Translations under genes and position numbers: made by a program
Notes under the pieces: model-generated
The model's input: the letters and a program-made list of their open reading frames with translations, nothing else
What the model was told of the DNA's origin: nothing
Database searches by the model: none
Shown here: positions 1-7,196 of the stretch, piece after piece
How positions within the stretch are numbered: the stretch's first letter is position 1
Layout of the letters: each line of letters opens with the position of its first letter
Origin: Bifidobacteriaceae bacterium
Lineage (GTDB): Bacteria; Actinomycetota; Actinomycetes; Actinomycetales; WQXJ01
Direction of reading: 5' to 3'
Length of the DNA stretch: 23,550 nt
Assembly (NCBI GenBank): GCA_031266115.1
Contig: JAISBQ010000216.1
Coordinates: 1 to 23,550 of the forward strand

Positions 1-2061
1 GTAATCCCCTCCGCGCAGCCGGTCTGGAATCCACCCCTCCCACCGGGGTCCCCACACGCGAGGCTCCAGTCCGGCGGCGATGGCATCCATGACGATGGTC
101 CGCGGGCCATCGGCTCTCGCCTGTCCCACGAACACGACCTCGCCGTCGCGCGCACCACGCCCTGCGTGGGTCTGGCGGCGCGAGAACACGTCGGGATCGG
201 TGGCCTGCAGCAGGACGCGTACGGGGATGCCGGCCCGCCGAGTCATTGTTCGCGCCCAGACGGGCGACGCCGCGTAGACCAGGTCGAAGGACCGAACCTC
301 CTCGACTCCGATCTCGTCGGGCCGGCTGATCACCCACAGCACGTTGATGGCGCCGGGCAGCGGCGAGCCAGGCATGAGGCCGCGGATGGTCAGCGACACA
401 TCGTCGAGGTATCGCACCAGGGCTCCGCGTGCCGGACGCCGGTAGCTCACGGCGTCTTGACCGGCCGTTTGCAGGCCGCGCATGAGGGCCTCGGCGAATG
501 CCGTATCCCCCCACCTGTCGCCCACCTCGGTGGCGCTCGCCGGGTTGACGATCCCCCAGCGCTGAGGCGCAGCCGCTTCGCGCACCAGGAGAGGGCGGGG
601 GACCGGGACAGTGTTCCCATCGGTCGCTACGGCTGCCACCCGGAAGCCGCCGCGCTGCCACACCTGGGGGCGTGGCGCGGGCAAATGCTCCCCCCAGCGC
701 GCCATGAGGCGGGCAGCTGGTGCGTCATCGGCGGACGATGGCGGCCCCACGTGCACCGGGACGCTCGACTTGACGGGAATGGCCGCCAGCGACGCGGTCG
801 CGAGGGCGAACCGGCCCCGGAGGGCGGCGCGGGCGCGAAGAGAGAAGTCGATGGTCTCGACACCCGCCATGGCGCGGTCGAAGCCCCCGACCACGGCGAA
901 ATCGGCGGTGCGCATCGCGAAGAACTCGCGGGGCAGAACATCTGGCGCGATGCCCGCGAGGTGTGCGGCGTCCTGGGGCGGATGACCGGTGAACACCGGG
1001 GTGGGAAGCCGGCGGTCGGGTCCAAAGAACACGGCGCCGGCGCTGTGGATGGTTCCGTCGGGGCGGAGCAACACGGGCTGGACGCCGATGACACCGGGCT
1101 CGCCGAGCGCTGTGACCAGTGGCATCAGCCATCCGGGCCGCGGGGTGACCCCCGCCTGGGTGACCACCAGGAACTCGCCGGTGGCGTGGGCGGCCCCGGC
1201 ATCCGCGGCCTCACCCAGGGCGATGGGTTGGGGTTCGCGGATCAAACGGGTGGCCGGTGTGCCGATCAGTCCGGCGGCGATCGCGAGTGATGCCGATGCT
1301 GGAGAGCCGCCCGCCACCACGACGACCTCAAGGTCGGCCTCGCCCGCGCCCCGGATCAGCCGGGTGACGGTCTTGAGGGCTGCCCGCGCATCGGAGCCGG
1401 CGTGGACGATGGCGCTGACCTGCCCCTCAACCAGGATGCCGTCGACCGTCGCCGCGGAGCCATCCAGCAGCGGTGCGGAATCGATTGGCGCCTCACCCGC
1501 GGCGACATCATCGCGGCTGGTGGTGGCGGCCATGTCACGGCGCTGGCGGCCGAGATGGCGCGCGAACGCCGCCATGGCCGGGCCCGCTCGGCCCCAGGTG
1601 GCGGGCCCGCCGTCGAGCGGGGTCCATCCGGGTAGCGGCCGCTCGGCAGTGAGGGTGTCGAGGTAGCGCGCCACGACGGGCCACTGGCCGGTGGGGGTGA
1701 GCGCGCGGGGATCGAACAGGATGGACCATGGTGCCGACAACCCCTCCGCAGAGGTCAGGAAGGTCAGGACGGTGTCGATCGCGCCGGCGGACCAGGCGAC
1801 TCGTTGGCGCATGGGCAGCCAGATGGCGTTGACCAGGGGGTGTGGGAAATAGGCGCGGTAGAGCCGGGCGCGGCAGAAGTCCTCGGCCGCGGCCGGCGCA
1901 TCGGGGAACTGGCGCCCGCGCAACTCCTCGTAGAAGCCCTGGTCGAACAGGGGCGAGGCGGCCAGGGCTCGCGCTTGGGCCTGTGCCGATGCCGCTGCCC
2001 TCGCCGCCGCGCGTCGCTGAGACCGCGGTAGGCGCCCGAACAGGCCAGGCCCGCCGCTCAT
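1..2061 (-). CDS. Large glycosyltransferase, degenerate GT-A plus GT-B (CgeB-like) module, 3' end off the left edge
   Basis: The frame is open from the ATG at 2061 to the window edge: 687 residues with no stop. Residues about 35-90 resemble an N-terminal segment seen in polysaccharide GTs (FYEEL, then PHPLVN and WLP). Residues about 213-435 have the layout of a GT2 GT-A domain, including a 'LLRPDGTIHSAG' segment and 'VVGGFD'. However, the place where DxD belongs reads 'FLVVTQAGVTPRPGW' (297-311), and the usual 'EDVDLC' region reads 'ETIDFSL' (402-408). From about 500 a GT-B module begins ('INVLWVISRPDE', 'FDLVYAAS', 'LLQATDPDVF'), typical of CgeB-like glycosyltransferases. It probably acts on the cytoplasmic face in glycan assembly, with catalysis from the GT-B part. 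The start overlaps the ugd stop by ATGA, so translation is coupled. The opposite strand is also widely open here, but its products resemble nothing. The donor sugar cannot be predicted. Confidence 0.85.
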   Translation of the reverse strand, partial: MSGGPGLFGRLPRSQRRAAARAAASAQAQARALAASPLFDQGFYEELRGRQFPDAPAAAEDFCRARLYRAYFPHPLVNAIWLPMRQRVAWSAGAIDTVLTFLTSAEGLSAPWSILFDPRALTPTGQWPVVARYLDTLTAERPLPGWTPLDGGPATWGRAGPAMAAFARHLGRQRRDMAATTSRDDVAAGEAPIDSAPLLDGSAATVDGILVEGQVSAIVHAGSDARAALKTVTRLIRGAGEADLEVVVVAGGSPASASLAIAAGLIGTPATRLIREPQPIALGEAADAGAAHATGEFLVVTQAGVTPRPGWLMPLVTALGEPGVIGVQPVLLRPDGTIHSAGAVFFGPDRRLPTPVFTGHPPQDAAHLAGIAPDVLPREFFAMRTADFAVVGGFDRAMAGVETIDFSLRARAALRGRFALATASLAAIPVKSSVPVHVGPPSSADDAPAARLMARWGEHLPAPRPQVWQRGGFRVAAVATDGNTVPVPRPLLVREAAAPQRWGIVNPASATEVGDRWGDTAFAEALMRGLQTAGQDAVSYRRPARGALVRYLDDVSLTIRGLMPGSPLPGAINVLWVISRPDEIGVEEVRSFDLVYAASPVWARTMTRRAGIPVRVLLQATDPDVFSRRQTHAGRGARDGEVVFVGQARADGPRTIVMDAIAAGLEPRVWGPRWEGWIPDRLRGGDY

Positions 2062-3377
2062 CGCGTCCCGAGGCCGCGATAGTCCCAGCCGGCGTCGCGC
2101 CATCGGGCAGGGTCGAGCGCGCCGCGCCCATCGATGATGAGGCGCCCGGTGGTGAGGTCCGCGAGGTCGGTGGGATCGAGGGGGACAAATTCATCCCACT
2201 CGGTCAGGACGAGGACGGCGCGAGCGTCCCGGACAGCCGACTCGACGGAATTGGCCACGGTGATTCCGGGTTCGTCGGTGGGCAGCACTCGACCGGCGGC
2301 GGGGTCGTAGATGCGGACGGCGGCTCCGCGCGTGGCCAAAGCCGTAGCGACCGCGAGAGCAGGAGAATCGCGAATATCGTCGGTTTCCGGTTTGAACGCG
2401 GCGCCGAGCACGCCGATCGGGACCCCGGCGAGGTCGGGTCCCACGCCGTGGGTGACGAGGCTCACCACCCACGCACGCTGGGACAGATTGATTCGGTCCA
2501 CCTGGTCGAGGAGATCGGCCAATCCATCCGCGCCCAACTCCGTGGCGCGAGCGGAAAAAGCGCGCAGGTCTTTCGGCAGACAGCCACCGCCGAAACCGAT
2601 TCCACTGCGCAGGAACTTCTTCCCAATGCGATCATCCAATCCGATAGCGCGTGCCAAGTCCGCGACATTGGCTCCGGCCGCGTCACAGACGCGTGCCACG
2701 CCGTTGATGAAGGAGATCTTCAGGGCAAGAAATGAATTGGCGGAGACCTTGACGAGTTCAGCAGTCTCGTAATCGGTCTCAATCTTTGGGGTACCTTGGC
2801 TGAGTGCGTGGGCGTAGACCCGGTCGAGCGCATCCGCTCCGCCGCGGGCCGTTTCGCCGTCGCCGAGGCCGTACACGATCCGGTCTGGCTGCAGGGTGTC
2901 CTGGACGGCGAAGCCCTCGCGCAGAAACTCAGGATTCCACACGAGGGTCACGTTTGGGCTGGTGGGACGCAGTGTGTCGGCCAACGCACGAGCTGTTCCC
3001 ACCGGCACGGTCGATTTGCCGGCCACCACGGTCGGGTCGGGGCCGGCAAGGAATGGCGTCAGGGCGCCGATCGCGGCGTGCACGTAGCGCAGATCCGCGG
3101 CCGGGGAACCGGGCGCCTGAGGGGTGCCGACGCACAGGAAATGGACGTCATGTCCGGCAGCGTCGGCCATGTTAGCGGAGAAGGCGAGCCGTCCGCTCGC
3201 CAGCGAACTGCGAAGCAGTTCGGTGAATCCTGGTTCATGAAAAGGAGCCTCACCGGCGGCAAGCGAATCGATCTTCCGGGTATCGACATCGATACCAGTG
3301 ACCGTGTGCCCAAGTTTCGCCATGCTCGCCGCGTGAACAGCTCCCAAATATCCACATCCGATAACCGAAAGGCGCAT
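2058..3377 (-). CDS. ugd: UDP-glucose 6-dehydrogenase
   Basis: This 439-residue cytoplasmic enzyme oxidises UDP-glucose to UDP-glucuronate with two NAD+, giving a precursor for acidic surface glycans. The N-terminal Rossmann motif is 'VIGCGYLG' (5-12), followed by 'STVPVGTA' (122-129) and 'NPEFLREG' (148-155). The active site is 'GFGGGCLPKD' (261-270) with catalytic Cys266, and Lys220 lies in 'ALKISFINGVAR'. The C-terminal NAD-binding-like domain has 'GAAFKPETDDIRDSPA' (325-340). Length is normal for the family. An in-frame start 104 codons upstream exists, but the Rossmann strand must begin at 'MRLSVIG', so I chose the ATG at 3377. A TATCAT hexamer ends 6 nt before that ATG and no Shine-Dalgarno is evident, which suggests a leaderless message. 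The gene overlaps the downstream glycosyltransferase by 4 nt and lies 68 nt after rmlA. Confidence 0.95.
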   Translation of the reverse strand: MRLSVIGCGYLGAVHAASMAKLGHTVTGIDVDTRKIDSLAAGEAPFHEPGFTELLRSSLASGRLAFSANMADAAGHDVHFLCVGTPQAPGSPAADLRYVHAAIGALTPFLAGPDPTVVAGKSTVPVGTARALADTLRPTSPNVTLVWNPEFLREGFAVQDTLQPDRIVYGLGDGETARGGADALDRVYAHALSQGTPKIETDYETAELVKVSANSFLALKISFINGVARVCDAAGANVADLARAIGLDDRIGKKFLRSGIGFGGGCLPKDLRAFSARATELGADGLADLLDQVDRINLSQRAWVVSLVTHGVGPDLAGVPIGVLGAAFKPETDDIRDSPALAVATALATRGAAVRIYDPAAGRVLPTDEPGITVANSVESAVRDARAVLVLTEWDEFVPLDPTDLADLTTGRLIIDGRGALDPARWRDAGWDYRGLGTR

Positions 3378-3383
3378 TCGGCG

Positions 3384-3389
3384 ATGATA
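3384..3389 (-). promoter_or_regulatory. Possible -10 hexamer for a leaderless ugd transcript
   Basis: On the minus strand the hexamer TATCAT is followed by 6 nt (CGCCGA) and then the ugd ATG. A start of transcription at or next to the A of ATG would fit leaderless initiation, which is common in actinobacteria. No convincing -35 is seen. The 68-nt gap between rmlA and ugd is the only place here for such a promoter. Confidence 0.3.
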
Positions 3390-3445
3390 GCACGCCGCGC
3401 TCATGCCGCGCTGTTCGCGCGCGCCCACCCGGCCATTTGCGACCC

Positions 3446-4345
3446 TCAGCCGTCGGCCAACTGCGCTGGCCCGGCGGTACCCGCCGCCGTCACGAGGTTC
3501 GTGAGGTAGTCTCCGTACCCACTGGAGGCGTAGGGCTTGGCGAGAGCGGCCAGTTGATCGGCGTCGATCCATCCATTGCGCCATGCCACCTCTTCGATGC
3601 ACCCGACTTTGAGGCCCTGACGCTTTTCGATGACCCGCACATAGTCCCCGGCGTCCATCATCGAATCGAAGCTGCCGGTGTCCAACCATGCGGTGCCCCG
3701 TTCGAGGGGTTCGACCTTGAGTTTGCCCATCTCCAGATACGCCTGGTTGACCGACGAGATCTCCAACTCCTTCCGAGGAGACGGCGTGATGGACTTGGCG
3801 ATCTCCACCACCTGGTTGTCGTAGAAGTAGAGGCCCGGTACCACCCAGTTGCTCCGGGGATTGGCCGGCTTCTCCTCGATGCTGATCACGCGACCGTGAT
3901 CATCGAATTCGACAACGCCGTATTCTTCCGGGTTGGAGACGTGGTGGGCGAAGATCAGCCCTCCATCCACCTCCGTGTGCTTGCGCAACGACGTCCCCAG
4001 GCCGGCGCCGTGGAAGATGTTGTCGCCCAGGACCAGCGCCGCGCCGCCGTCGCCGATGAAGGCCTCGCCGATGATGAACGCCTGCGCCAGCCCTTCCGGC
4101 CTCTCCTGGACCGCGTAGGTGATCTCCATCCCCAGATCGGTGCCGTTGCCGAGCAGTGCCTCAAACGCACCGCGATACTCGGGAGAGGTGATGACCAGGA
4201 CCTCGCGGATCCGCGCCGTCATCAGCGTGGACAGCGGATAATAGATCATCGGCTTGTCGTAGACCGGGACCAGCTGCTTGGACGTGCTCTTCGTGATGGG
4301 CAGCAACCGGGTCCCCGAACCCCCGGCCAAGACGATTCCCCGCAC
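3446..4345 (-). CDS. rmlA: Glucose-1-phosphate thymidylyltransferase (RmlA)
   Basis: RmlA makes dTDP-glucose from dTTP and glucose-1-phosphate, the first step of dTDP-L-rhamnose synthesis in the cytoplasm. The 299-residue product has the nucleotidyltransferase signature 'LAGGSGTRLLP' (6-16), 'SKQLVPVYDKPMIYYPL' (22-38), 'GDNIFHG' (107-113, metal-binding Asp108), 'EEKP' (157-160) and 'WLDTGS' (220-225, second metal Asp222). Length is typical for the short RmlA class. The start is GTG at 4345, supported by GGAAGGAG 6 nt upstream. It lies 59 nt after rmlCD in the same direction and is probably co-transcribed with it. A short GC-rich hairpin (4365-4382) sits just before the ribosome binding site. 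The open frame on the opposite strand is a shadow. Confidence 0.96.
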   Translation of the reverse strand: MRGIVLAGGSGTRLLPITKSTSKQLVPVYDKPMIYYPLSTLMTARIREVLVITSPEYRGAFEALLGNGTDLGMEITYAVQERPEGLAQAFIIGEAFIGDGGAALVLGDNIFHGAGLGTSLRKHTEVDGGLIFAHHVSNPEEYGVVEFDDHGRVISIEEKPANPRSNWVVPGLYFYDNQVVEIAKSITPSPRKELEISSVNQAYLEMGKLKVEPLERGTAWLDTGSFDSMMDAGDYVRVIEKRQGLKVGCIEEVAWRNGWIDADQLAALAKPYASSGYGDYLTNLVTAAGTAGPAQLADG

Positions 4346-4351
4346 CCCGCG

Positions 4352-4359
4352 CTCCTTCC
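4352..4359 (-). promoter_or_regulatory. Ribosome binding site of rmlA
   Basis: GGAAGGAG on the minus strand lies 6 nt before the GTG at 4345. It decides the GTG start of rmlA, for which no alternative ATG fits the conserved N-terminus. Confidence 0.75.
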
Positions 4360-4364
4360 AGAAT

Positions 4365-4382
4365 CGGCCCGCCGCCGGGCCG
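4365..4382 (-). other. Short GC hairpin in the rmlCD-rmlA gap
   Basis: CGGCCCG and CGGGCCG form a perfect 7-bp stem with a 4-nt loop, between the rmlCD stop and the rmlA ribosome binding site. It has no T tract. It could be a weak terminator, an mRNA-processing site or chance in GC-rich DNA. Confidence 0.3.
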
Positions 4383-4404
4383 CCAGTCGGTCAAACCATG
4401 CAGA

Positions 4405-5853
4405 CTACCGTCCGCGAAGGGCGGCGACAAAAGCCTCCAGGCGGGCGTCGCCATCGTGCGGGGTGAAGCCTGTGGCGAGGATCTTCTCGAGGTTCAGCGT
4501 CGAGTTGGCCGGCCTGGGAGCGATCGGCCCTGCGGCGCCTGCGTAGTAGTCGGCCGTGGTGACTGGCGTCACCCGCGCCGGATCGGCGCCCACAAGCTGG
4601 AACACCCGCGCCGCGATCTCGGCCCACGAATGGGTCTGGCCGCGCGACGTCAGGTTGTACAGCCCGTAGGGCGCCCGGTTCTGCACCAGGTGGACGATGC
4701 CGGCCGCCAGGTCATCTGTGAACGTCAACCGGCCGCGCTGGTCGGCCACCACGCGAGGCGCGATGCCCCGCGCGGCGAGGTCCGCCATCGTCCTCACGAA
4801 GTTCTTTCCCTCACCGATCACCCAGCTTGCTCGCACGATGTAATGCCGGGGGACACCCGAGACGATGGCGTCCCCGGCGGCCTTGGTCTGGGCGTAGACG
4901 CCCAGAGGGGCGACGGGATGGTCCTCGCGATAGGGGTCGGTGGAGGTGCCGTCGAAGACATAGTCGCTGGACACGTGGGCCAGGGTGATTCCGGCGTCGG
5001 TCGCGATTCGTGCGAGGTTCGCGACGCCGGTCACGTTCGCCGCCCAGGCAGCCTGCCGGCCCTGCGGCGTCTCGGCCTTGTCCACGGCGGTGTAGGCGGC
5101 GGCATTGATGACCGTGTCGTAGTCCCGCCAGTGGCGGGCACCGGCGATCTCGGGTGCCGACATGTCGAACGTGTCGATGTCCACATATTCCAGGTGCGGT
5201 CCGTCCCCGAGCAAGGCCCGCAACGCCCGTCCGAGCTGCCCATAGGCGCCCACCACCAGCGTCTTTCGCGGCGGGATGGGGCGGGCGGCGCCGAGCGGTG
5301 GGTGGGCGCGGTCCTTATCCGAGCAGATTGCCCGGTCCAGGGGGATCGGCCAGGCGATGGCGAGGGTCGGATCGGCCAGGTTGACCATCGAATACTGCGC
5401 GTCCGGCGACCAGTGGTCGTTGACGAGGTAGGAGTACACGGTGGCGTCCGCGGTGGTCTGGAACGAGTTGCCCACGCCCCGCGGGACAAACACGGCTCGC
5501 GATGGCGTGACCTCGGCGGTGAACACGGTCCCGAATCCGGGCCCCTCGCGCAGGTCCACCCAGGCCCCGAAGAAGGCGCCGGCCCCCACGGAGACCAGCT
5601 TGTCCCACGGCTCGGCGTGGATGCCGCGGGTGGTCCCGGCAGCGGTGTTGAACGAGATGGACTGTTGGACGGGGCCGAAGTCCGGCAGTCCCGCGGCCGT
5701 CATCGCCGCGCGGTGCCAATTCTCCTTGAACCAGCCCCGCTGATCGGCGTGGAGGTCGAGATCGGCCACGAGGAGCCCAGGGATGGCGGTGCGCCGGACG
5801 GTCACGCCCCGCGCCTGGCCAACGATGTCGTCGTGTGTGGGTGGCTGGGTCAT
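4405..5853 (-). CDS. rmlCD: Fused dTDP-4-dehydrorhamnose 3,5-epimerase / reductase (RmlC-RmlD)
   Basis: One 482-residue polypeptide carries the last two steps of dTDP-L-rhamnose synthesis. Residues 1 to about 185 are the RmlC cupin: 'FKENWHRA' (42-49), 'RGIHAEPWDKLVSV' (76-89) with His79 and Lys85 as the expected catalytic pair, and a Tyr in 'YSYLVNDHW' (140-148). Residues about 195-482 are the RmlD short-chain reductase: 'GAYGQLGRAL' (203-212) binds NAD(P)H, followed by 'HVSSDYVFDG' (293-302) and the YxxxK catalytic pair Tyr320/Lys324 in 'VYAQTKAAGD'. The ATG at 5853 has GAGG 7 nt upstream; a longer in-frame upstream extension is unsupported. RmlC and RmlD are separate in most bacteria, but this fusion is known in several actinobacterial families. 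The gene is separated from rmlB by a 1.3-kb non-coding island. Confidence 0.95.
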   Translation of the reverse strand: MTQPPTHDDIVGQARGVTVRRTAIPGLLVADLDLHADQRGWFKENWHRAAMTAAGLPDFGPVQQSISFNTAAGTTRGIHAEPWDKLVSVGAGAFFGAWVDLREGPGFGTVFTAEVTPSRAVFVPRGVGNSFQTTADATVYSYLVNDHWSPDAQYSMVNLADPTLAIAWPIPLDRAICSDKDRAHPPLGAARPIPPRKTLVVGAYGQLGRALRALLGDGPHLEYVDIDTFDMSAPEIAGARHWRDYDTVINAAAYTAVDKAETPQGRQAAWAANVTGVANLARIATDAGITLAHVSSDYVFDGTSTDPYREDHPVAPLGVYAQTKAAGDAIVSGVPRHYIVRASWVIGEGKNFVRTMADLAARGIAPRVVADQRGRLTFTDDLAAGIVHLVQNRAPYGLYNLTSRGQTHSWAEIAARVFQLVGADPARVTPVTTADYYAGAAGPIAPRPANSTLNLEKILATGFTPHDGDARLEAFVAALRGR

Positions 5854-5897
5854 GAGCGCGCCTCGGTGGGGTCGATGTCTGATGGATGGGCCCACCC

Positions 5898-5931
5898 ACG
5901 GTAGCGCGAGGGGTGCCTCTATTGGCCGCGG
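5898..5931. repeat. 34-bp direct repeat, copy A (upstream of rmlCD)
   Basis: Identical over 34 bp to 7163-7196, in the same orientation; flanking bases differ on both sides. On the minus strand it contains the last codons and TAG stop of rmlB (reading RGQ-stop), so it is a stray copy of the rmlB 3' end placed about 45 bp before the rmlCD start. Confidence 0.9.
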
Positions 5932-6048
5932 GTTCTCGTGGTGTTGCACGAGCGCGGAAGCGTCGCGCTGGTCGCGGCACACCAGCGATTGCGCCTCAAA
6001 GACCAGGCAGGCCGCTCCCCGTCTTCGTGGCGACAGTGCCAGTGGCAG

Positions 6049-6119
6049 CCCCCAAAACCGGCAACCCTCAGCCAGAGCCTCCCGCCGTTGGTCTTGTCGC
6101 CGAGTTGCCGGTTTGGGGG
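6049..6119. repeat. Inverted repeat, REP-like, 16-17 nt arms
   Basis: The left arm 6049-6065 (CCCCCAAAACCGGCAAC) is complementary to the right arm 6104-6119 (GTTGCCGGTTTGGGGG) except for one extra A. The loop is 38 nt. The right arm can alternatively pair with 6138-6154, so two mutually exclusive hairpins are possible. Confidence 0.65.
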
Positions 6120-6154
6120 CCAGTTTCGGCGTTCTCAGGCCTCAAACCCGCAAC
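6104..6154. repeat. Imperfect hairpin, REP-like
   Basis: GTTGCCGGTTTGGGGGCC (6104-6121) pairs with GGCCTCAAACCCGCAAC (6138-6154) with a mismatch and a bulge. The sequence GCCGAGTTGCCGGT at its left boundary (6099-6112) recurs exactly at 6241-6254, and a similar hairpin is at 7107-7155. This suggests a small dispersed palindromic family. Confidence 0.55.
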
Positions 6155-6157
6155 TGC

Positions 6158-6219
6158 TGTGAGAATGCCATTCTCCGTGGGAACGATGGGGCCTACCCCG
6201 GCGCCCCAGTAGCTCGGCG
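6158..6219. repeat. Degenerate ~62-bp direct repeat, copy 1
   Basis: Aligns with 7016-7077 in the same orientation. Both contain GAATGCCAT near the start and end in a 20-bp segment with three mismatches (6200-6219 against 7058-7077, containing CCAGTAGC). A hairpin-forming segment follows each copy. Confidence 0.5.
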
Positions 6220-6535
6220 CAGAAAGTGACCTGCTACATCGCCGAGTTGCCGGTGGGGGGATTGGGTGGTTCTGGCGCGCAAGCCCGCGATTGCTGGGAC
6301 AGTGTCGAGGTGGGGCAGGGCGGGGGCTCCGATGTTTGGTGCCATGGCTGGTCCGGGTCCCCTCGTCTTCATCACAGAGCCCGGGAGGTGGTGGGGCGTC
6401 GATGGGGGAAGGACGTGGCCGGTGATGGAGGGATGATGGCGGTGTGAGGGGTGGTCCGGCATCGTCGGGGTTGGTGCTATCTCGCCTCACCGTGTGTCCA
6501 CATCGAGATCACTGGGATACGAGCCTCAGCGGGGT

Positions 6536-6586
6536 GTCGGAAACGTACACACTTTTCGTCGCGACAAACTTCTGTACGTTTCCGAC
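6536..6586. repeat. Palindrome 1, arms GTCGGAAACGTACA
   Basis: Perfect 14-nt arms at 6536-6549 and 6573-6586 flank a 23-nt centre that includes the self-complementary GTCGCGAC, so nearly the whole 51 bp can fold as one stem. The arm sequence is shared with the palindrome at 6672-6722. No T tract follows, which argues against a classical terminator. Confidence 0.85.
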
Positions 6587-6671
6587 CGTCCACATCACTT
6601 GCCCACACATCGTGCCCGAGTGTTTGCCCAGGTCACACGGATGCCCCAGGATCCGGGGTCGCGTCCTGCGT

Positions 6672-6722
6672 GTCGGAAACGTACAGAAGTTTCATGAGAT
6701 CAAACTTCTGTACGTTTCCGAC
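6672..6722. repeat. Palindrome 2, perfect 21-bp arms
   Basis: The left arm 6672-6692 and right arm 6702-6722 are perfect reverse complements over 21 bp, with a 9-nt loop. The outer 14 nt of each arm equal those of palindrome 1, and the right arm of palindrome 1 carries almost the full 21-nt version. The motif therefore occurs four times in forward-reverse-forward-reverse order within 187 bp. Possible roles are binding sites, recombination sites, or a stable RNA hairpin cut by RNase III; nothing here decides. Confidence 0.9.
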
Positions 6723-7015
6723 CATCGCCACCCCACGTCCCGGACCATCTGGACCGGACCCAAACTGCACAGCCAGACGACAAGTGACCCGACAGCACAA
6801 GCGTTCACGCACATGCCAGCGCGTTCGTGGAGACCCGCGCCCCGCTTCGCCTTGTCACTGGTCAGTGCCCTGTTCGGGTAGCTCTCGGCTGAGGCGAGAA
6901 CAAGTGTTGCAGCCAGAACGGGGGACGATGACGTGATGCCGGGACACTCAGCCTGCGTGCGGATGCGGCTTTTCCCTTCCCCGTGACAGAGTCCCGAAGG
7001 TAACAGTGAAGGCGC

Positions 7016-7077
7016 TGCGCGAATGCCATCGCCCACCGGGACAACGGACCCACCCACGGCGCGCCAGTAGCCCGACG
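7016..7077. repeat. Degenerate ~62-bp direct repeat, copy 2
   Basis: Partner of 6158-6219, about 860 bp away. It is followed by the hairpin at 7107-7155, just as the first copy is followed by the GCCGAGTTGCCGGT segment at 6241. Confidence 0.5.
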
Positions 7078-7106
7078 ATGCGTGAGCCCGAATCCCTCGC
7101 CGCGCC

Positions 7107-7155
7107 CGCGGGTCTGCGGGCCGAAAACGAGGAATCCGGCCCCCGAACCCGCAGG
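7107..7155. repeat. Imperfect GC-rich hairpin near the rmlB 3' end
   Basis: CTGCGGGCCG (7114-7123) can pair with CGGCCC and CCCGCAG within 7137-7154. It resembles the hairpin at 6104-6154. Located just beyond the rmlB stop, it may also serve as its terminator on the minus strand, although no T tract is seen. Confidence 0.45.
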
Positions 7156-7162
7156 CTCGGCG

Positions 7163-7196
7163 ACGGTAGCGCGAGGGGTGCCTCTATTGGCCGCGG
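7163..7196. repeat. 34-bp direct repeat, copy B (rmlB 3' end)
   Basis: Exact partner of 5898-5931. It covers the last codons and stop of rmlB plus 21 bp downstream, so this copy is likely the original and 5898-5931 the derived one. Confidence 0.9.

Larger units (their letters stand above)
5854..7183. other. 1.3-kb non-coding, repeat-rich island between rmlCD and rmlB
   Basis: No open frame here resembles a protein, has a good ribosome binding site together with conserved motifs, or shows the GC-third-position pattern of the neighbours. The stretch instead contains one half of a 34-bp direct repeat at its left end (5898-5931; the partner at 7163-7196 straddles the rmlB stop), two related palindromes (6536-6586, 6672-6722), and imperfect GC-rich hairpins with degenerate direct repeats. 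It splits genes of one pathway that are usually adjacent, so it looks like an insertion or expanded repeat region. It must also contain any promoter that drives rmlCD. Confidence 0.7.

Noticed and set aside
166..1290. Long plus-strand open frame opposite the leftward GT
   Set aside because: No recognisable domain, and the minus frame is open over 687 codons with GT-B motifs and a 4-nt overlap with ugd.
3378..3689. Extended N-terminus for ugd
   Set aside because: The extra 104 residues would precede the Rossmann motif and overlap rmlA; they do not resemble any domain.
3437..5904. Plus-strand open frames opposite rmlA and rmlCD
   Set aside because: They are antisense shadows of genes with complete catalytic motifs.
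6536..6722. CRISPR array or transposon inverted ends
   Set aside because: Only four motif copies in alternating orientation with unequal spacing, no cas gene, no transposase and no target-site duplication next to them.
6226..7057. Several small open frames in the rmlCD-rmlB island (for example 6451-6936 plus and 6692-7057 minus)
   Set aside because: They run through palindromes and repeats, overlap one another on both strands and show no conserved motif or convincing ribosome binding site.
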